Positions 44,731 to 55,512 are shown, counted from the first letter of the stretch. The stretch is 64,000 nucleotides of DNA from Halomonas stenophila (GCF_014192275.1 NZ_JACHXR010000010.1:1-64000), one strand, 5' to 3'. Notes: a model not told the origin generated them from the letters alone. Numbers and translations: made by a program.

Positions 44731-45216
44731 ATGTCCCCCATCGTGACACCCGATATCTGCGACGCCTATCCCGAGGTCGCGGTCCTCGAGCCGCTGTTCG
44801 TCAACTTCGGTGGCGTGGAGGCCTTCTGCGGCCCGGTGCGCACCGTGAAGTGCTTCGAGGACAACTCCCTGGTCAAGCAGGCCGTCGACGAGCCCGGGGA
44901 CGGCGCCGTGCTGGTCGTCGATGCCGGCGGCTCGACCCGCTGCGCGATGCTCGGCGACATGCTGGCCGAGCAGGCCGCCGGCAACGGCTGGGCCGGCGTG
45001 ATCCTGTACGGGTGCGTGCGCGACGTGGACATCCTGGCCGAGACCGAACTCGGCATCCAGGCACTGGCCGCCCATCCGCGCAAGAGCGAGAAGCGCGGCG
45101 AGGGCCAGCGGGATCTCCCGGTCAGCTTCGCCGGGGCGACGATCACCCCCGGCCAGTGGCTCTACGCCGACAACAACGGCATCCTGGTGGCCGACGAGCG
45201 CCTGACGCTGCCGTGA
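44731..45216 (+). CDS. rraA: Ribonuclease E activity regulator RraA
   Basis: A 161-residue ring-forming protein that inhibits RNase E in the degradosome. Family marks are the start [63 protein letters not shown] (split by the length rule here as [13 protein letters not shown] then [11 protein letters not shown]), and the [13 protein letters not shown] end. The ATG at 44731 has GAGGA nine bases before; the in-frame extension upstream is rejected. The superfamily also holds aldolases, but length and motifs favour RraA. Confidence 0.92.
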   Translation: MSPIVTPDICDAYPEVAVLEPLFVNFGGVEAFCGPVRTVKCFEDNSLVKQAVDEPGDGAVLVVDAGGSTRCAMLGDMLAEQAAGNGWAGVILYGCVRDVDILAETELGIQALAAHPRKSEKRGEGQRDLPVSFAGATITPGQWLYADNNGILVADERLTLP

Positions 45217-45286
45217 GCGACCGAGGATTTGCCTCGGCCCCCGGCCGGTGCCACCCTGAGGCCATGACCTCGTTCCCGCGGTGTTC

Positions 45287-47170
45287 ATGCAGGCCCTGCC
45301 ACGACTGACCGGCGATGTGCTGCGCAGCATGCGCGAGCACCTGCGCCCGCTGGTCGCCTATCACCTGTTCTTCACCCTGCTGGCCTCCAGCCTGCTGCTG
45401 CCGGCGGCGGGCTGGGCCCTGGCCCACCTGCTCGGGCACTTCGGGCGGCCGCTGCTCTCCCCGGGGGCCCTGCTCGAGATCCTGCTGACCCCCGGTGGCC
45501 AGGCCTGGCTGCTGGCCGCCCTGGGCGTCATCTTCCTGCTGCTCTACCTGCAGCAGGCCGGCATGACCCTGGTCGCGGTGCGCCCGCGGGACCATCACGT
45601 CCGCCTGGCCTTCGAGGCCCTCTGGGGCTGCCTGAGGCGGCTGCCGGCGCTGTCCGGCCTGGTCGTCCTGCAGGTCGGCAGCCAGCTGCTGCTGGCGCTG
45701 CCGCTGGTGTTGGCCCTGGTGGGTCTGCATGACCTCATCCTGGGCCACCTGGACAGCTACTACGTCCAGCAGGTGCGCCCGCCGGCGTTCTGGGGCTTCC
45801 TGTCCGCGGCCCTGCCGCTGGTGCTGCTCTGGGCGGTGGCAGCCGCCACCCTCTACACCCGCTGGCACCTGGCCCTGCCGGTGCTGATCCTCGAGGAGGC
45901 GTCTCCCCGTCGTGCCCTGGCCCGCAGCGTCGCCCTGACCCGCGGCCGCGGGCACGACATCGCCCTGTCGATCCTGGTGCTGCTGGCGGTGATCCTCGCC
46001 CTGCCACTCGCGGCGAGCGCCGCCTTCGATGCTCTCTTCACCCCCTTGCTCGGGCACCTGCCCGACCGCCAGGCGGTGCTGGTTCCCGCCATGCTCGGCT
46101 ACGTGGGGCTCTATGTACTGGTCACGCTGGCCATCGCCTTCCTCGGCATCGCGGCCAACGCCCTGATGGGGGCCTGCCTCTACCTGCGCCTGGCCCATCG
46201 CGAGCCCAAGCCGCCGGCCCCACCCCCCGGCACCCATCCGGGCCGACTGGCCTGGGCCGTGGAGCTGGCGGTGGTGCTGTTCGCGATCAGCCAGGCCTGG
46301 TTGATCGTCAACCGCTTCGAGCTGCGCGAGGAGGTGGCGATCATCGCCCACCGCGGGAGTTCGCTGAAGGCGCCGGAGAACACCCTGGCGGCCATCGACC
46401 AGGCCATCGTCGACGGTGCCGATCTCATCGAGGTCGATGCCCGCCTGACCGCCGACGAGCAGGTGGTCCTCCACCACGACAGCAGCCTGGCACGACTCGC
46501 CGGTGATTCGCGACGCATCGCCGACCTCGACCGTGCCAGCCTCGCCACGGTGGACGTGGGCAGCTGGTTCGGCGACCCCTTCGTGGGCACCCGGATTCCC
46601 GGCCTCGACGAGGCGCTGGTGCGGGTACGCGGTCGCGCCGCCCTGATGATCGAGCTCAAGCCCGCGGCGGGGGACGGCGGGACCCTGGTGCGGCGGGTGC
46701 TCGACGTCCTGGCCGAGGAACGCGCGGTCCGCCTGGCCTGCCGCGAGCGCGCCCCCGACGGCATCCGGCGGGCCGCCTGTGGCGAGCCCGCCGTGCTGGA
46801 GCAGGTGGCACTGGCGACCCAGGCCTACCCGCTGCTCGCCGAGATCGAGCGGCAGGCCCCCCGGGCCCGCACCATCCTGCTGGCCCAGCTGGTGATGCGC
46901 GGCACCCTGCCGCGACGGGGCTTCGATGCCCTGGCCCTGCGCCACAACCGGATCGATGCGGACGAGGTACGCCGCGCCCACCACTATGGCTACCGACTCC
47001 ACGCCTGGACCATCAACGACCCGGCGCGCATGTCGCGGCTGATCGACCTCGGCGTGGACGGCATCATCACCGACCGGCCGGACCGGCTGGCGGCACTGAT
47101 CGCCGAACGCCATCGCCTCGGCGATGGGGCCCTGATGCTGGTCAAGCTGCGCAACTGGCTGCGGGGGTGA
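45287..47170 (+). CDS. Membrane-anchored glycerophosphodiester phosphodiesterase
   Basis: 627 residues in two parts. The N-terminal 340 residues hold about eight membrane segments matching the GPDPase membrane domain. The C-terminal 270 residues are a GDPD catalytic domain with the metal/acid site IIAHRGSSLKAPENT, LIEVDARLTADEQVVLHHD and the conserved IELKP, and it ends with HAWTINDP and GVDGIITDRPD. It would release glycerol 3-phosphate from phospholipid head-group diesters at the membrane. A GTG at 45281 is an alternative start; neither has a strong ribosome site. Convergent with ggt. Confidence 0.92.
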   Translation: MQALPRLTGDVLRSMREHLRPLVAYHLFFTLLASSLLLPAAGWALAHLLGHFGRPLLSPGALLEILLTPGGQAWLLAALGVIFLLLYLQQAGMTLVAVRPRDHHVRLAFEALWGCLRRLPALSGLVVLQVGSQLLLALPLVLALVGLHDLILGHLDSYYVQQVRPPAFWGFLSAALPLVLLWAVAAATLYTRWHLALPVLILEEASPRRALARSVALTRGRGHDIALSILVLLAVILALPLAASAAFDALFTPLLGHLPDRQAVLVPAMLGYVGLYVLVTLAIAFLGIAANALMGACLYLRLAHREPKPPAPPPGTHPGRLAWAVELAVVLFAISQAWLIVNRFELREEVAIIAHRGSSLKAPENTLAAIDQAIVDGADLIEVDARLTADEQVVLHHDSSLARLAGDSRRIADLDRASLATVDVGSWFGDPFVGTRIPGLDEALVRVRGRAALMIELKPAAGDGGTLVRRVLDVLAEERAVRLACRERAPDGIRRAACGEPAVLEQVALATQAYPLLAEIERQAPRARTILLAQLVMRGTLPRRGFDALALRHNRIDADEVRRAHHYGYRLHAWTINDPARMSRLIDLGVDGIITDRPDRLAALIAERHRLGDGALMLVKLRNWLRG

Positions 47171-47178
47171 CGGCCGCG

Positions 47179-49008
47179 TCAGTCACCACTCGCGGTGCCG
47201 ACCCCTCGCGGGTCGCTGGCCCCGACCAGGCCATCGTCGGCGCGTCGCAGGACCTGAAGACCACTGGTCAGCTCGCCGGTCTCGACGTCATGCCCCCGCT
47301 CGGCGAGGGCCGCGTGGACCGCCTCGGGGTAGCCGTCCGCCTCGAGGCGGATCCCCCCGTCGCGGGTGACCACGTGCGGCAGGCCGATGGCCGTGGCCGG
47401 ATCGAGCCGCCAGTCCAGCAGGGCCACCAGTGTCTTCGCCAGGTAGTGGACGATGGCGGCGCCGCCGGAGGCCCCCAGGCTCGCCACCAGCTCGCCGCTC
47501 GCCCGGTCGAAGACCAGGGTCGGGCTCATGCTCGAGCGCGGTCGCTTGCCGGCGGCCACCCGGTTGGCGAATGGGGTTCCCTGGTCATCCGCCGGTCGCC
47601 AGGAGAAATCGGTCAGCCCACTGTTGAGCAGGTAGCCCCCGGCCTTGCCGGTGCCCCCGTCGGCCAGTAGCCGGGCCCCGAACGCCTGCCCGATGGAGGT
47701 GGTCATGGCCACGGCCTGTCCCTCGCCATCGATGACGCTGACATGGCTCGTGCCGTGCTCCGGCTGGACGGGCTGCATCGCCCAGGCGCTGTCCAGCGGG
47801 CCCGGATTGCCCGCCAGCGCCCGATCATCGCCCATGCGCTGCTCGCCGATGAGGCCGGCGCGACTGGCCAGGTATTCGTCGGCCACCAGCGTCGACCAGT
47901 CGCCACCCGGCGGATCAACGAAGTCCGGATCGGCGACATAGCGGTTGCGGTCGGCGAGCGCCAGCCGCGAGGCCTCGACGAAGCGGTGCAGCCAGGCCGC
48001 CGTGGGCCGCTCCTCCTCCAGTGGCGCCTCCAGCGGGGACAGCTGGGCGAGCGTGCCGAGGACCTGCATGACGGAGAGGTGACCGGAGGACGGCGGGGGG
48101 AAACCGCAGACACGCCAGCGCCGCCAGGGGACACAGAGCGGCTCGCGCTGCTTGGCGACATAGGTGGCGAGATCCTCGAGGCTCAGCGCGCCGGGCAAGT
48201 CGGGATGGCCCTGGACCCGGGCCACCAGGTCCTCGGCGACGGCGCCGGTATGCAGCGCCGAACTGCCCTGTTCGGCGACCCGGCCGAGGATCGCCGCCAG
48301 GGCGGGGTTGGTCAGCGTCTCCCCCGCAGCGAGCGGCTCGCCGTCCTCCGTGAAGTAGAGGGCGGCCGCCGCGCCGTCGTCGGCGAGCTCGGTGGCCGCA
48401 GCCAGCTCGTGGTTCAAGCGGTGGCTTACCGGGACCCCCTGCTTGGCCAGCGCAATGGCCGGCGCGACGAGGCTCGCCCAGGCCAGGCGGCCATGGGCGT
48501 CGTGGGCCACCTCCAGCATCCTCAGCAGGCCCGGCACGCCGACGGCACGGCCACTGGAAGCGGCCACGGAAAAGGCCAGCGGCTCGTCCGCCCCATCCAT
48601 GAACAGCGTCGCCTCCACGCCCGAGGGGGCACTCACCCGACCATCGAAGGCCCGCACCTGCTCCCCGTCGTAGAGCATCAGGAAGCCACCACCGCCGATG
48701 CCGCTGGACTGCGGCTCGACCAGGGTCAACACCAACTGCGCGGCGACGGCGGCATCGATGGCCGCGCCACCGGCCGCGAGGACCTGGCGGCCGGCATCGG
48801 TGGCCAGCGGGTGCGGCGTGACGACGGCGAAGGAGGTGGCGGCCACGCTGGACGGGGCATCCTCATCGGCGGCCCGCTCAGGGAGCGAGTCGGGGCGTTG
48901 ATACTGGAACGACGACTCGGCCTCGCCCAGCACCGGCATCAGTACCAGCAGGGCGCCCAGGGCCGCCTGCCCCAGGCGTGGGCTGACTAGTGGGGGATCT
49001 CTATCCAT
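47179..49008 (-). CDS. ggt: Gamma-glutamyltransferase / glutathione hydrolase
   Basis: An exported enzyme that cleaves the gamma-glutamyl bond of glutathione and related compounds and matures by self-cleavage. 609 residues with a signal peptide (AALGALLVLMPVLGEAES). The nucleophile is the threonine in HGTSHVSVIDGEGQA, near residue 420, splitting large and small subunits. PHPLATDAGRQVLAAGG and EPQSSGIGGGGFLMLYDG are typical of the large subunit, and SMSPTLVFD of the small. Start at the ATG at 49008; an in-frame GTG six bases upstream is possible. Convergent with the GDPD gene. Confidence 0.94.
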   Translation of the reverse strand: MDRDPPLVSPRLGQAALGALLVLMPVLGEAESSFQYQRPDSLPERAADEDAPSSVAATSFAVVTPHPLATDAGRQVLAAGGAAIDAAVAAQLVLTLVEPQSSGIGGGGFLMLYDGEQVRAFDGRVSAPSGVEATLFMDGADEPLAFSVAASSGRAVGVPGLLRMLEVAHDAHGRLAWASLVAPAIALAKQGVPVSHRLNHELAAATELADDGAAAALYFTEDGEPLAAGETLTNPALAAILGRVAEQGSSALHTGAVAEDLVARVQGHPDLPGALSLEDLATYVAKQREPLCVPWRRWRVCGFPPPSSGHLSVMQVLGTLAQLSPLEAPLEEERPTAAWLHRFVEASRLALADRNRYVADPDFVDPPGGDWSTLVADEYLASRAGLIGEQRMGDDRALAGNPGPLDSAWAMQPVQPEHGTSHVSVIDGEGQAVAMTTSIGQAFGARLLADGGTGKAGGYLLNSGLTDFSWRPADDQGTPFANRVAAGKRPRSSMSPTLVFDRASGELVASLGASGGAAIVHYLAKTLVALLDWRLDPATAIGLPHVVTRDGGIRLEADGYPEAVHAALAERGHDVETGELTSGLQVLRRADDGLVGASDPRGVGTASGD

Positions 49009-49065
49009 GGCCACGGCTCCCGTGACGAAGAAGGTCAGGCTCCTCCCAGCATAGGCGATGCCGGC

Positions 49066-49488
49066 TCAGCGCCGACATCGCCAGGCCGCCAGTAGACCGA
49101 TGCCGGCTAGGGCGCCCAGCCCCACGGCCCCCCAGCCCAGTGCCTCGACGATCTGGAGGAACTCGCCGGGCAGGGAGTGGGGACGGGCGGCCATGCCATG
49201 GGCGGCCAGCCGGGTCCCGCCATGGAGCAGCAGGACCAGCAGGGCCAGGGGCCAGGCGCCGTGCAGCCGCGCCAGCGCCTGGGTGAGACGCCAGGGGCCT
49301 GACGGGGCGGGCCGGCGCGCGGCGCGAGCGGCGTTGCCGCGCCGCCGGGGGGTGGCGGCGGAACGCGACGGCGTGGCCCGCCGGCGGCCCAGGCGACCGA
49401 ACAGCCAGCGACCGGTCCGCCACAGCCCCCAGCCCAGGGTGAAGGAGACCGACAGCGCCAGCCCGCCCATCACCAGGAAATACGTCAT
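49066..49488 (-). CDS. Small integral membrane protein, function unknown
   Basis: A 140-residue protein with three hydrophobic segments: FLVMGGLALSVSFTLGWGLW near the N-terminus, PLALLVLLLHGG in the middle, and LGWGAVGLGALAGIGLLAAW at the end. Between the first two is a very Arg/Ala-rich loop of about 50 residues. I do not recognise the family. Start taken at the ATG at 49488 (MTYFLV); a start further upstream would add 11 residues. It is followed by ggt on the same strand after 57 bases. Confidence 0.65.
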   Translation of the reverse strand: MTYFLVMGGLALSVSFTLGWGLWRTGRWLFGRLGRRRATPSRSAATPRRRGNAARAARRPAPSGPWRLTQALARLHGAWPLALLVLLLHGGTRLAAHGMAARPHSLPGEFLQIVEALGWGAVGLGALAGIGLLAAWRCRR

Positions 49489-49540
49489 GGAAAGAGTCCT
49501 ACCAGGGATGGAGGCCGACATGATGCCAAAAGTCGCCGGC

Positions 49541-50317
49541 TCAGGGCACCACGACGACCGGCATGGCCAGACGGGACAGCCAGTCGGGGTCCTCGGCGAG
49601 CAGCCCGCGAAGCGCGTCGCGATGCAACAGCAGGGCGCCGCCGCGGCACACCGCCAGCCGACGCGTCAGCGCGGCTGCGTCGCGGCGGGGAATCGCCTCC
49701 GTGCCGTCGAAGAGCGTCGACAAGGGCGTGGGGACCGAAGGCGCGTCGCCGGAGGCCGGATCCACCAGCACCCGCAGCGGGCCCGGCATCGCCGGCGCCC
49801 TCCCCTCGTCCCAGACGACCACCGGACAGGGCGCGGAGAGGATCAGCCCCAGGCTGGTGGTGCCCAGCCGGGCGCCGAAGCGACCGGCCAGCCCGGCCTT
49901 GCCGAGCAGCATGATGTCCCCGGGGGTGGCGATGGACAACGCCTCGGGGATTACCCGGCCCCGGCTGATCTGCAGCGAATGCCGGAGCCGCCGCCCGGCC
50001 ACGGCGAGCTCCAGCGCCTGGCTGACCCGCTCCGCCTGGCGTGCCAGGCTCGCCTCGAGCTGGGGGGCGGTGAGGCGACGCACCTGGCCGGAATGGCCCC
50101 CCACCTCCCGGGCGAAGGGAAAGGCGACGCTGTGCAACAAGTCCTGATCCTCGACATAGACCGCGACCAGCTCCACCCCCTCCCGCTCGGCGAGACGCAC
50201 GGCGGCGGACAACGCCGCCAGGCTGTGGCGGGAGGCATCGAGCAGGGCCAGCACCCGGGCCACGGCCACGGCGATGTCGCCTTCCGTGCCGTCCTGATGC
50301 CTATCATTCTCGGCCAT
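49541..50317 (-). CDS. Universal stress protein-like protein
   Basis: A 258-residue protein with a Usp-type opening (VLALLDASRHSLAALSAAVRLA, then VELVAVYVED) and a nucleotide-site-like stretch MLLGKAGLAGRFGARLGTTS. Its second half looks like a further, diverged Usp-like domain, so it could be a tandem Usp. It starts inside the last codons of the Lon-like gene (14-base overlap) after GGGGAAG, suggesting coupling between the two. Stress role is inferred from the family only. Confidence 0.75.
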   Translation of the reverse strand: MAENDRHQDGTEGDIAVAVARVLALLDASRHSLAALSAAVRLAEREGVELVAVYVEDQDLLHSVAFPFAREVGGHSGQVRRLTAPQLEASLARQAERVSQALELAVAGRRLRHSLQISRGRVIPEALSIATPGDIMLLGKAGLAGRFGARLGTTSLGLILSAPCPVVVWDEGRAPAMPGPLRVLVDPASGDAPSVPTPLSTLFDGTEAIPRRDAAALTRRLAVCRGGALLLHRDALRGLLAEDPDWLSRLAMPVVVVP

Positions 50318-52712
50318 CGGCTTCCCCCACGTCTCCATCGCCGTGATTGCCGTCCCCCCCATCACTGGTCGTGGCGGGGCGCGAACGGCTGCGCCGGACG
50401 GCCGCGCGGAACGCCCTCAGGCGCTCGGCGACCCGGTCATCCAGCGAGTGGTTCTCCTCTTCCGCCTCGGTCAGCAGCTCCAGCGCCTCGTCGACGTGGC
50501 GGATGGCGTAGAGTCGGAATGCGCCCGACGCCACGGCCTCGCGGACCTCGCTACGCAGCATCAGATGCTCGAGGTTGGCGGCCGGCAGGATCACCGCCTG
50601 CCCCTCCGCCCCTCCCCGGGCCCGACAGACCTCGAAGAAGCCCTCGACCTTCTCGTTGACGCCGCCCACCGCCTGCACCTCGCCATGCTGGTTGATGGAC
50701 CCGGTCACGGCGAAGGCCTGGTCCAGCGGTATCCGGGCGATGGCCGAGACCAGCGCACAGGCCTCGGCCACCGAGGCGCTGTCACCCTCCACGCCCCCGT
50801 AGGACTGCTCGAAGGCCAGGCTCGCGGACAGCGACAGCGGCTCGTCGCCGGCATAGCGATTGGCGAGGTAACGCGACAGGATCATCACCGCCTTGGAGTG
50901 GATGGGCCCGCCCATCTTGGCCTCGCGCTCGATATCCACCACCTGGCCGTTGCCGGGGCGGGCGGTGGCGGTGATGCGGATCGGCTGACCGAAGCCATGA
51001 TTCGTCAGCTGCATCACCGTCAGGCCGTTGACCTGCCCGACCCGGGTCCCCTGGGTGTCGATCAACAGGGTGCCGCGGATGATCGCCTCCTGGCTACGCT
51101 CGCGGACCCGGCCGGCCCTGTGGCGCTGCTCATCCACGGCGCGCTCCACGGCCTCGCGGCCGATCACCTCCCGACCCGCGATTCCGGCCCAGTGGTCGGC
51201 CTCCACCAGCAGGTCGTGCAGGTCGCGATGGCGGGCGGTGAGTCTGCACTGGTCATCGGCCAGGCGGCTGGCCCGCTCGATCACCGCGGCCACCCCCTCC
51301 GGGTCCAGGGGACGCAGGCGCTCCTCCTGGACGAGCATGGCCACCATGCGCGCATAGAGATCGAGCTTGCCGTGGTCGCGGTCGAACTCGTCGTCCAGGT
51401 CGGCCTGGACCTTGAACAGTGCCAGGAAGTCCGGGTCATGCTCGCAGAGCAGGTAGTAGAGCAGGCGATCACCCAGCAGCACGACCTTGACATCCAGCGG
51501 CACCGGTTCGGGTTCGAGGGTCATGGTGCTGATCAGCCCATAGGCCTGTTCGAGGGACTCGGTGCGGATCTGCCCGCCGTCCAGCACCCGCTTGAGGGTC
51601 TCCCAGGCCCCGGGTTGGGTCAGCAGGGCGCGCACATCCAGCACCAGGTAACCGCCGCTGGCCCGATGCAGGGCGCCGGCGCGGATCAGGCTGAAGTCGG
51701 TGAGCAGGGTGCCATTGTGTACCTGATGCTCGATCCGCCCCACCAGGTGCTGATGGCTGGGCAGGTCCTGATAGACCACCGGCGCGCCCTCGGTGTCGCC
51801 GTGGTCCACCAGCAGATTGATGCGCAACCGGCTGAACACCGCCTCGGGCGGCACCTCGGGCTGGTCGGAATGGAAGGCATCGACATGATGGAGGATCGAC
51901 TCGCGGATACCCGACAGGTGGGCCAGCACGCCCTCATGATCCGCGTAGCGTTCCTCCAGCTCGCCCAGGGGGGCGCCAATGACGGACTGTAGCATCTCCT
52001 CGTTGAGGGCATTGACCTGCTCGCGCAGGGACTTGGTCAGCTTGGGCATCTGGCGGATGGCCTTGGTCAGCTTCTCCTGCAGGATCTCCACGGTGCGCTC
52101 GATGCGCTCGCGTTCCTCCTGATCCAGGGCCTGGTAGGCATCCGGCGACATCATCTCGCCGTTCTCGTCGGCGGGGGCGAAGGTGAAACCGCTGGGCGTC
52201 GAGAGCAGCAGGATGTCGTGTTCCCTGGCCTCGCGGCGCACCGACTCGACGGCATCCCGCTGCTGCTCGCTCATGGCCTGCTTGAGCTCATGGAGGCGGT
52301 TCTGGTACTCATCACTCTCGAACACCGCCGGGATGGCACCTCCCAGCTCCTCGATCAGCCGCTCGATATCGCCGCGCAGCTGCCGCCCCAGGCCGGGCGG
52401 CAGACGTAGCAGCACGGGACTGGCGGGGTCGTCGAAGTTGTTGAGGTAGCACAGGTCCGGGGGCACCGAGCCCTCGGCGGCGCGCCCTTCGAGGAAGCGC
52501 GTGACCAGGCTACGCAGGCCGTGTCCGGCCGGGCCCAGCACGTAGAGGTTGAAGCCCTGATGTCGGACGCCCGTGCCCAGGATCAGGGCCTCCCGGGCCC
52601 GATCCTGGCCCCCGATCAGGTCCAGGGGGTCGAGTTCGCTGGTCAGCTCGAAGTCGAAGCTCTCGCTCGGGCAGCGCCGGAACACCGCCTCCACCGTCAG
52701 GGGGTCCACCAT
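50304..52712 (-). CDS. Lon-like ATP-dependent protease (AAA_32 / LonB type)
   Basis: An 802-residue cytoplasmic protease of the COG1067 group. The C-terminal serine-lysine catalytic pair is visible: Ser near 645 in EGDSASVAEACALVSAIA, and Lys near 688 in GGVNEKVEGFFEVCR. The middle is an AAA-like domain; the Walker A equivalent reads GPAGHGLRSLV without the usual lysine, as in some members of this family. SGGYLVLDVRALL and KVVLLGDRLLYYLL lie in the ATPase-like region. Overlaps the Usp-like gene downstream. Confidence 0.88.
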   Translation of the reverse strand: MVDPLTVEAVFRRCPSESFDFELTSELDPLDLIGGQDRAREALILGTGVRHQGFNLYVLGPAGHGLRSLVTRFLEGRAAEGSVPPDLCYLNNFDDPASPVLLRLPPGLGRQLRGDIERLIEELGGAIPAVFESDEYQNRLHELKQAMSEQQRDAVESVRREAREHDILLLSTPSGFTFAPADENGEMMSPDAYQALDQEERERIERTVEILQEKLTKAIRQMPKLTKSLREQVNALNEEMLQSVIGAPLGELEERYADHEGVLAHLSGIRESILHHVDAFHSDQPEVPPEAVFSRLRINLLVDHGDTEGAPVVYQDLPSHQHLVGRIEHQVHNGTLLTDFSLIRAGALHRASGGYLVLDVRALLTQPGAWETLKRVLDGGQIRTESLEQAYGLISTMTLEPEPVPLDVKVVLLGDRLLYYLLCEHDPDFLALFKVQADLDDEFDRDHGKLDLYARMVAMLVQEERLRPLDPEGVAAVIERASRLADDQCRLTARHRDLHDLLVEADHWAGIAGREVIGREAVERAVDEQRHRAGRVRERSQEAIIRGTLLIDTQGTRVGQVNGLTVMQLTNHGFGQPIRITATARPGNGQVVDIEREAKMGGPIHSKAVMILSRYLANRYAGDEPLSLSASLAFEQSYGGVEGDSASVAEACALVSAIARIPLDQAFAVTGSINQHGEVQAVGGVNEKVEGFFEVCRARGGAEGQAVILPAANLEHLMLRSEVREAVASGAFRLYAIRHVDEALELLTEAEEENHSLDDRVAERLRAFRAAVRRSRSRPATTSDGGDGNHGDGDVGEADGRE

Positions 52713-52836
52713 GGCGTATCTCCTGTGCCGATACGTCCAGTATGGAAGATGGCACCGCGACCCGCCCGACCCGGGTCATGGTCATCGCGATCGGCGCAGG
52801 ATGGCGCGACGCCGGCCGATCCCGGGCACCAGACGA

Positions 52837-52863
52837 CGACACCCGGGCAAGGCCCGGGTGTCG
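52837..52863 (-). terminator. Probable terminator hairpin after ppsA
   Basis: A perfect 12-bp stem CGACACCCGGGC / GCCCGGGTGTCG with a 3-base loop lies 31 bases past the ppsA stop on the minus strand. No T-tract follows, so termination may need Rho or be partial. Confidence 0.55.
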
Positions 52864-52894
52864 CGGTCGAGGTGGCGGTGGCGGCGAGGCCGGC

Positions 52895-55267
52895 TCAACC
52901 CAGCTTTTCGCCGGCCAGCATGAACCAGGTCTCGAGCACCGCATCGGGGTTCAGGGATACCGAGTCGATGCCCTGCTCCATCAGCCACTTGGCGAGGTCA
53001 GGGTGGTCCGACGGCCCCTGGCCGCAGATGCCCACGTACTTGCCCTGGGCCTTGCAGGCCTGGATCGCCATGGACAGCAGCTTCTTGACCGCCGGGTTCC
53101 GCTCCTCGAAGAGGTGCGCGACGATGCCGGAGTCCCGGTCGAGGCCCAGGGTCAGCTGGGTGAGGTCGTTGGAGCCGATGGAGAAGCCGTCGAAGTACTC
53201 CAGGAACTCGTCGGCCAGCAGGGCATTGGCCGGCAGCTCGCACATCATGATGACCTTGAGGCCGTCCTGCCCCCGTTCCAGGCCGTTGGCCGCCAGCAGG
53301 TCGACCACCTCGCGGGCCTCGTCGGTGGTGCGCACGAAAGGCACCATGATCTCGACGTTGTTCAGCCCCATCTCGTCGCGGACGCGCTTCAGTGCGCGGC
53401 ACTCCAGCTCGAAGCAGGGGCGGAAGGCGTCGGAGATGTAGCGCGAGGCCCCGCGGAAGCCGAGCATGGGGTTCTCTTCGCCGGGCTCGTAGAGCTTGCC
53501 GCCGATCAGGTTCTCGTACTCGTTGGACTTGAAGTCGGAGAGGCGCACGATGACCCGCTGGGGATAGAAGGAGGCCGCCAGGGTGGAGATCCCCTCCACC
53601 AGCTTGTCGACATAGAAGCTGACCGGGTCGGCATAGCCCGCGGTGCGCAGGTCGATGGTCTGCTGCAGGTCGGCGGGCAGGGTGTCGTACTCCAGCAATG
53701 CCTTGGGGTGCACGCCGATCATGCGGTTGATGATGAACTCCAGGCGGGCCAGGCCGACGCCGGCATTGGGCAGGCCGGCGAAGCCGAAGGCGCGGTCCGG
53801 GTTGCCCACGTTCATCATGATCTTGAAGGGGATCTCGGGCATGGCATCGACGCTGGTGACGTTGCGGTCGAATTCCAGCAGGCCGTCGTAGACATGGCCG
53901 GTATCGCCCTCGGCGCAGGACACGGTGACGTCGCGGCCATCGGCCAGGGCCTCGGTGGCGTCGCCACAGCCGACCACCGCCGGGATGCCCAGCTCGCGGG
54001 CGATGATCGCCGCGTGGCAGGTGCGACCGCCGCGGTTGGTGACGATCGCCGAGGCCCGCTTCATGATCGGCTCCCAGTCCGGGTCGGTCATGTCGGTGAC
54101 CAGCACATCACCCGCATGGACCTTGTCCATGTCGTCCGGCGAGAACACGACCTTGACGGTGCCGCGGCCGATGCGCTGGCCGATGGCGCGGCCGGTGACC
54201 AGGGTGCGCCCCTTCTCCTTGAGCTGGAAGCGCTCCAGCTTGCCGCCCTCCTGCTGGGAGACTACCGTCTCGGGACGCGCCTGGACGATGTAGAGGCTGC
54301 CGTCGTCGCCATCCAGCGCCCACTCGATGTCCATGGGACGGCCGTAGTGCTCCTCGATGGTCACCGCCTGGCGGGCCAGCGCCATGACCTGCTCGTCGTT
54401 GATGCTGAAGCGGCTGCGGTCGGCCAGGGGCACGTCGACGGTCTCCACCGACTTGCCGGCGCTGGCATCCTCGGTGTAGACCATCTTGATCAGCTTGGAG
54501 CCCAGGCTGCGGCGCAGCACCGCCGGGCGGCCGGCGGCCAGGGTCGGCTTGTGGACGTAGAACTCGTCGGGATTCACCGCGCCCTGTACCACGGTCTCGC
54601 CCAGGCCCCAGGAGGCGGTGACGAAGACCGCATCGCGGTAACCGGACTCGGTATCCAGGGTGAACATCACGCCGGCGGCGCCGGTCTCGGAGCGCACCAT
54701 CTTCTGCACGCCGGCGGACAGCGCCACGTTCTCGTGGGCATAGCCACGGTGCACCCGATAGGAGATCGCCCGGTCATTGAACAGCGAGGCGAACACCTCG
54801 TGGACGGCGCGCTTGATGTTGTCGAAGCCCTCGATGTTGAGGAAGGTCTCCTGCTGGCCGGCAAAGGAGGCGTCCGGCAGGTCCTCGGCGGTGGCCGAGC
54901 TACGCACCGCCACCTTGAGATTGGGGTGCCGGGCCAGCAACTGTTCGTAGCTGTCGCGCAGGGCCTGCTCGAAGGCCGGCGGCAGCGGGGTATCGATCAC
55001 CCACTGGCGGATCTGGGCACCGACCCGGGACAGCTCGGCGACGTCATCCACGTCCAGGGTGGCCAGCGCCTGGTTGATGCGGTCGTTGAGCCCCTCGTGG
55101 GACAGGAATTCCCGGTAGGCGTCCGCCGTGGTGGCGAAGCCACCGGGAACGGTGACGCCGGCACCGGCGAGGTTGGAGATCATCTCGCCGAGGGAGGCAT
55201 TCTTGCCGCCCACTCGCTCGACGTCGTCCATGCCCAACTGATCGAACCACAGAATGTACTCGTCCAC
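52895..55267 (-). CDS. ppsA: Phosphoenolpyruvate synthase
   Basis: Gluconeogenic enzyme making PEP from pyruvate with ATP; 790 residues, usual length. The N-terminal ATP-grasp part begins [20 protein letters not shown]. The phosphohistidine is near residue 418 in [18 protein letters not shown]. The C-terminal TIM-barrel part ends with [20 protein letters not shown] and the SLNPD loop. Divergent from ppsR across 245 bases, so both likely share a control region; regulation by PpsR is expected to be by phosphorylation of the protein, not transcription. Confidence 0.96.
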   Translation of the reverse strand: MDEYILWFDQLGMDDVERVGGKNASLGEMISNLAGAGVTVPGGFATTADAYREFLSHEGLNDRINQALATLDVDDVAELSRVGAQIRQWVIDTPLPPAFEQALRDSYEQLLARHPNLKVAVRSSATAEDLPDASFAGQQETFLNIEGFDNIKRAVHEVFASLFNDRAISYRVHRGYAHENVALSAGVQKMVRSETGAAGVMFTLDTESGYRDAVFVTASWGLGETVVQGAVNPDEFYVHKPTLAAGRPAVLRRSLGSKLIKMVYTEDASAGKSVETVDVPLADRSRFSINDEQVMALARQAVTIEEHYGRPMDIEWALDGDDGSLYIVQARPETVVSQQEGGKLERFQLKEKGRTLVTGRAIGQRIGRGTVKVVFSPDDMDKVHAGDVLVTDMTDPDWEPIMKRASAIVTNRGGRTCHAAIIARELGIPAVVGCGDATEALADGRDVTVSCAEGDTGHVYDGLLEFDRNVTSVDAMPEIPFKIMMNVGNPDRAFGFAGLPNAGVGLARLEFIINRMIGVHPKALLEYDTLPADLQQTIDLRTAGYADPVSFYVDKLVEGISTLAASFYPQRVIVRLSDFKSNEYENLIGGKLYEPGEENPMLGFRGASRYISDAFRPCFELECRALKRVRDEMGLNNVEIMVPFVRTTDEAREVVDLLAANGLERGQDGLKVIMMCELPANALLADEFLEYFDGFSIGSNDLTQLTLGLDRDSGIVAHLFEERNPAVKKLLSMAIQACKAQGKYVGICGQGPSDHPDLAKWLMEQGIDSVSLNPDAVLETWFMLAGEKLG

Positions 55268-55512
55268 GTGAGACCCCCCTTGGATGGCGTCGCCGGGAAC
55301 CCTGGGCGCGCCGTCATGACTGGATGCTGGCGACTCTACCAGCGGCGATCCATATTCGCCATTGGTCTAACATCGAAGTCACTGGAGGTTTTTTACAACA
55401 TCGGCCCGCGAGAGCCGATTCCTGTAGTGCCCCCCCCCATGCCGCGGCTTGTGCCGTGATCGATCTCGCTCGACAATGGAGGCCATTCCCACAGCCTGAG
55501 CGACGTCCCGCC

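Noticed and set aside
55268-55512. Promoters in the ppsA/ppsR divergent spacer
   Set aside because: The spacer must hold them, but no pair of hexamers with good spacing was convincing on either strand.
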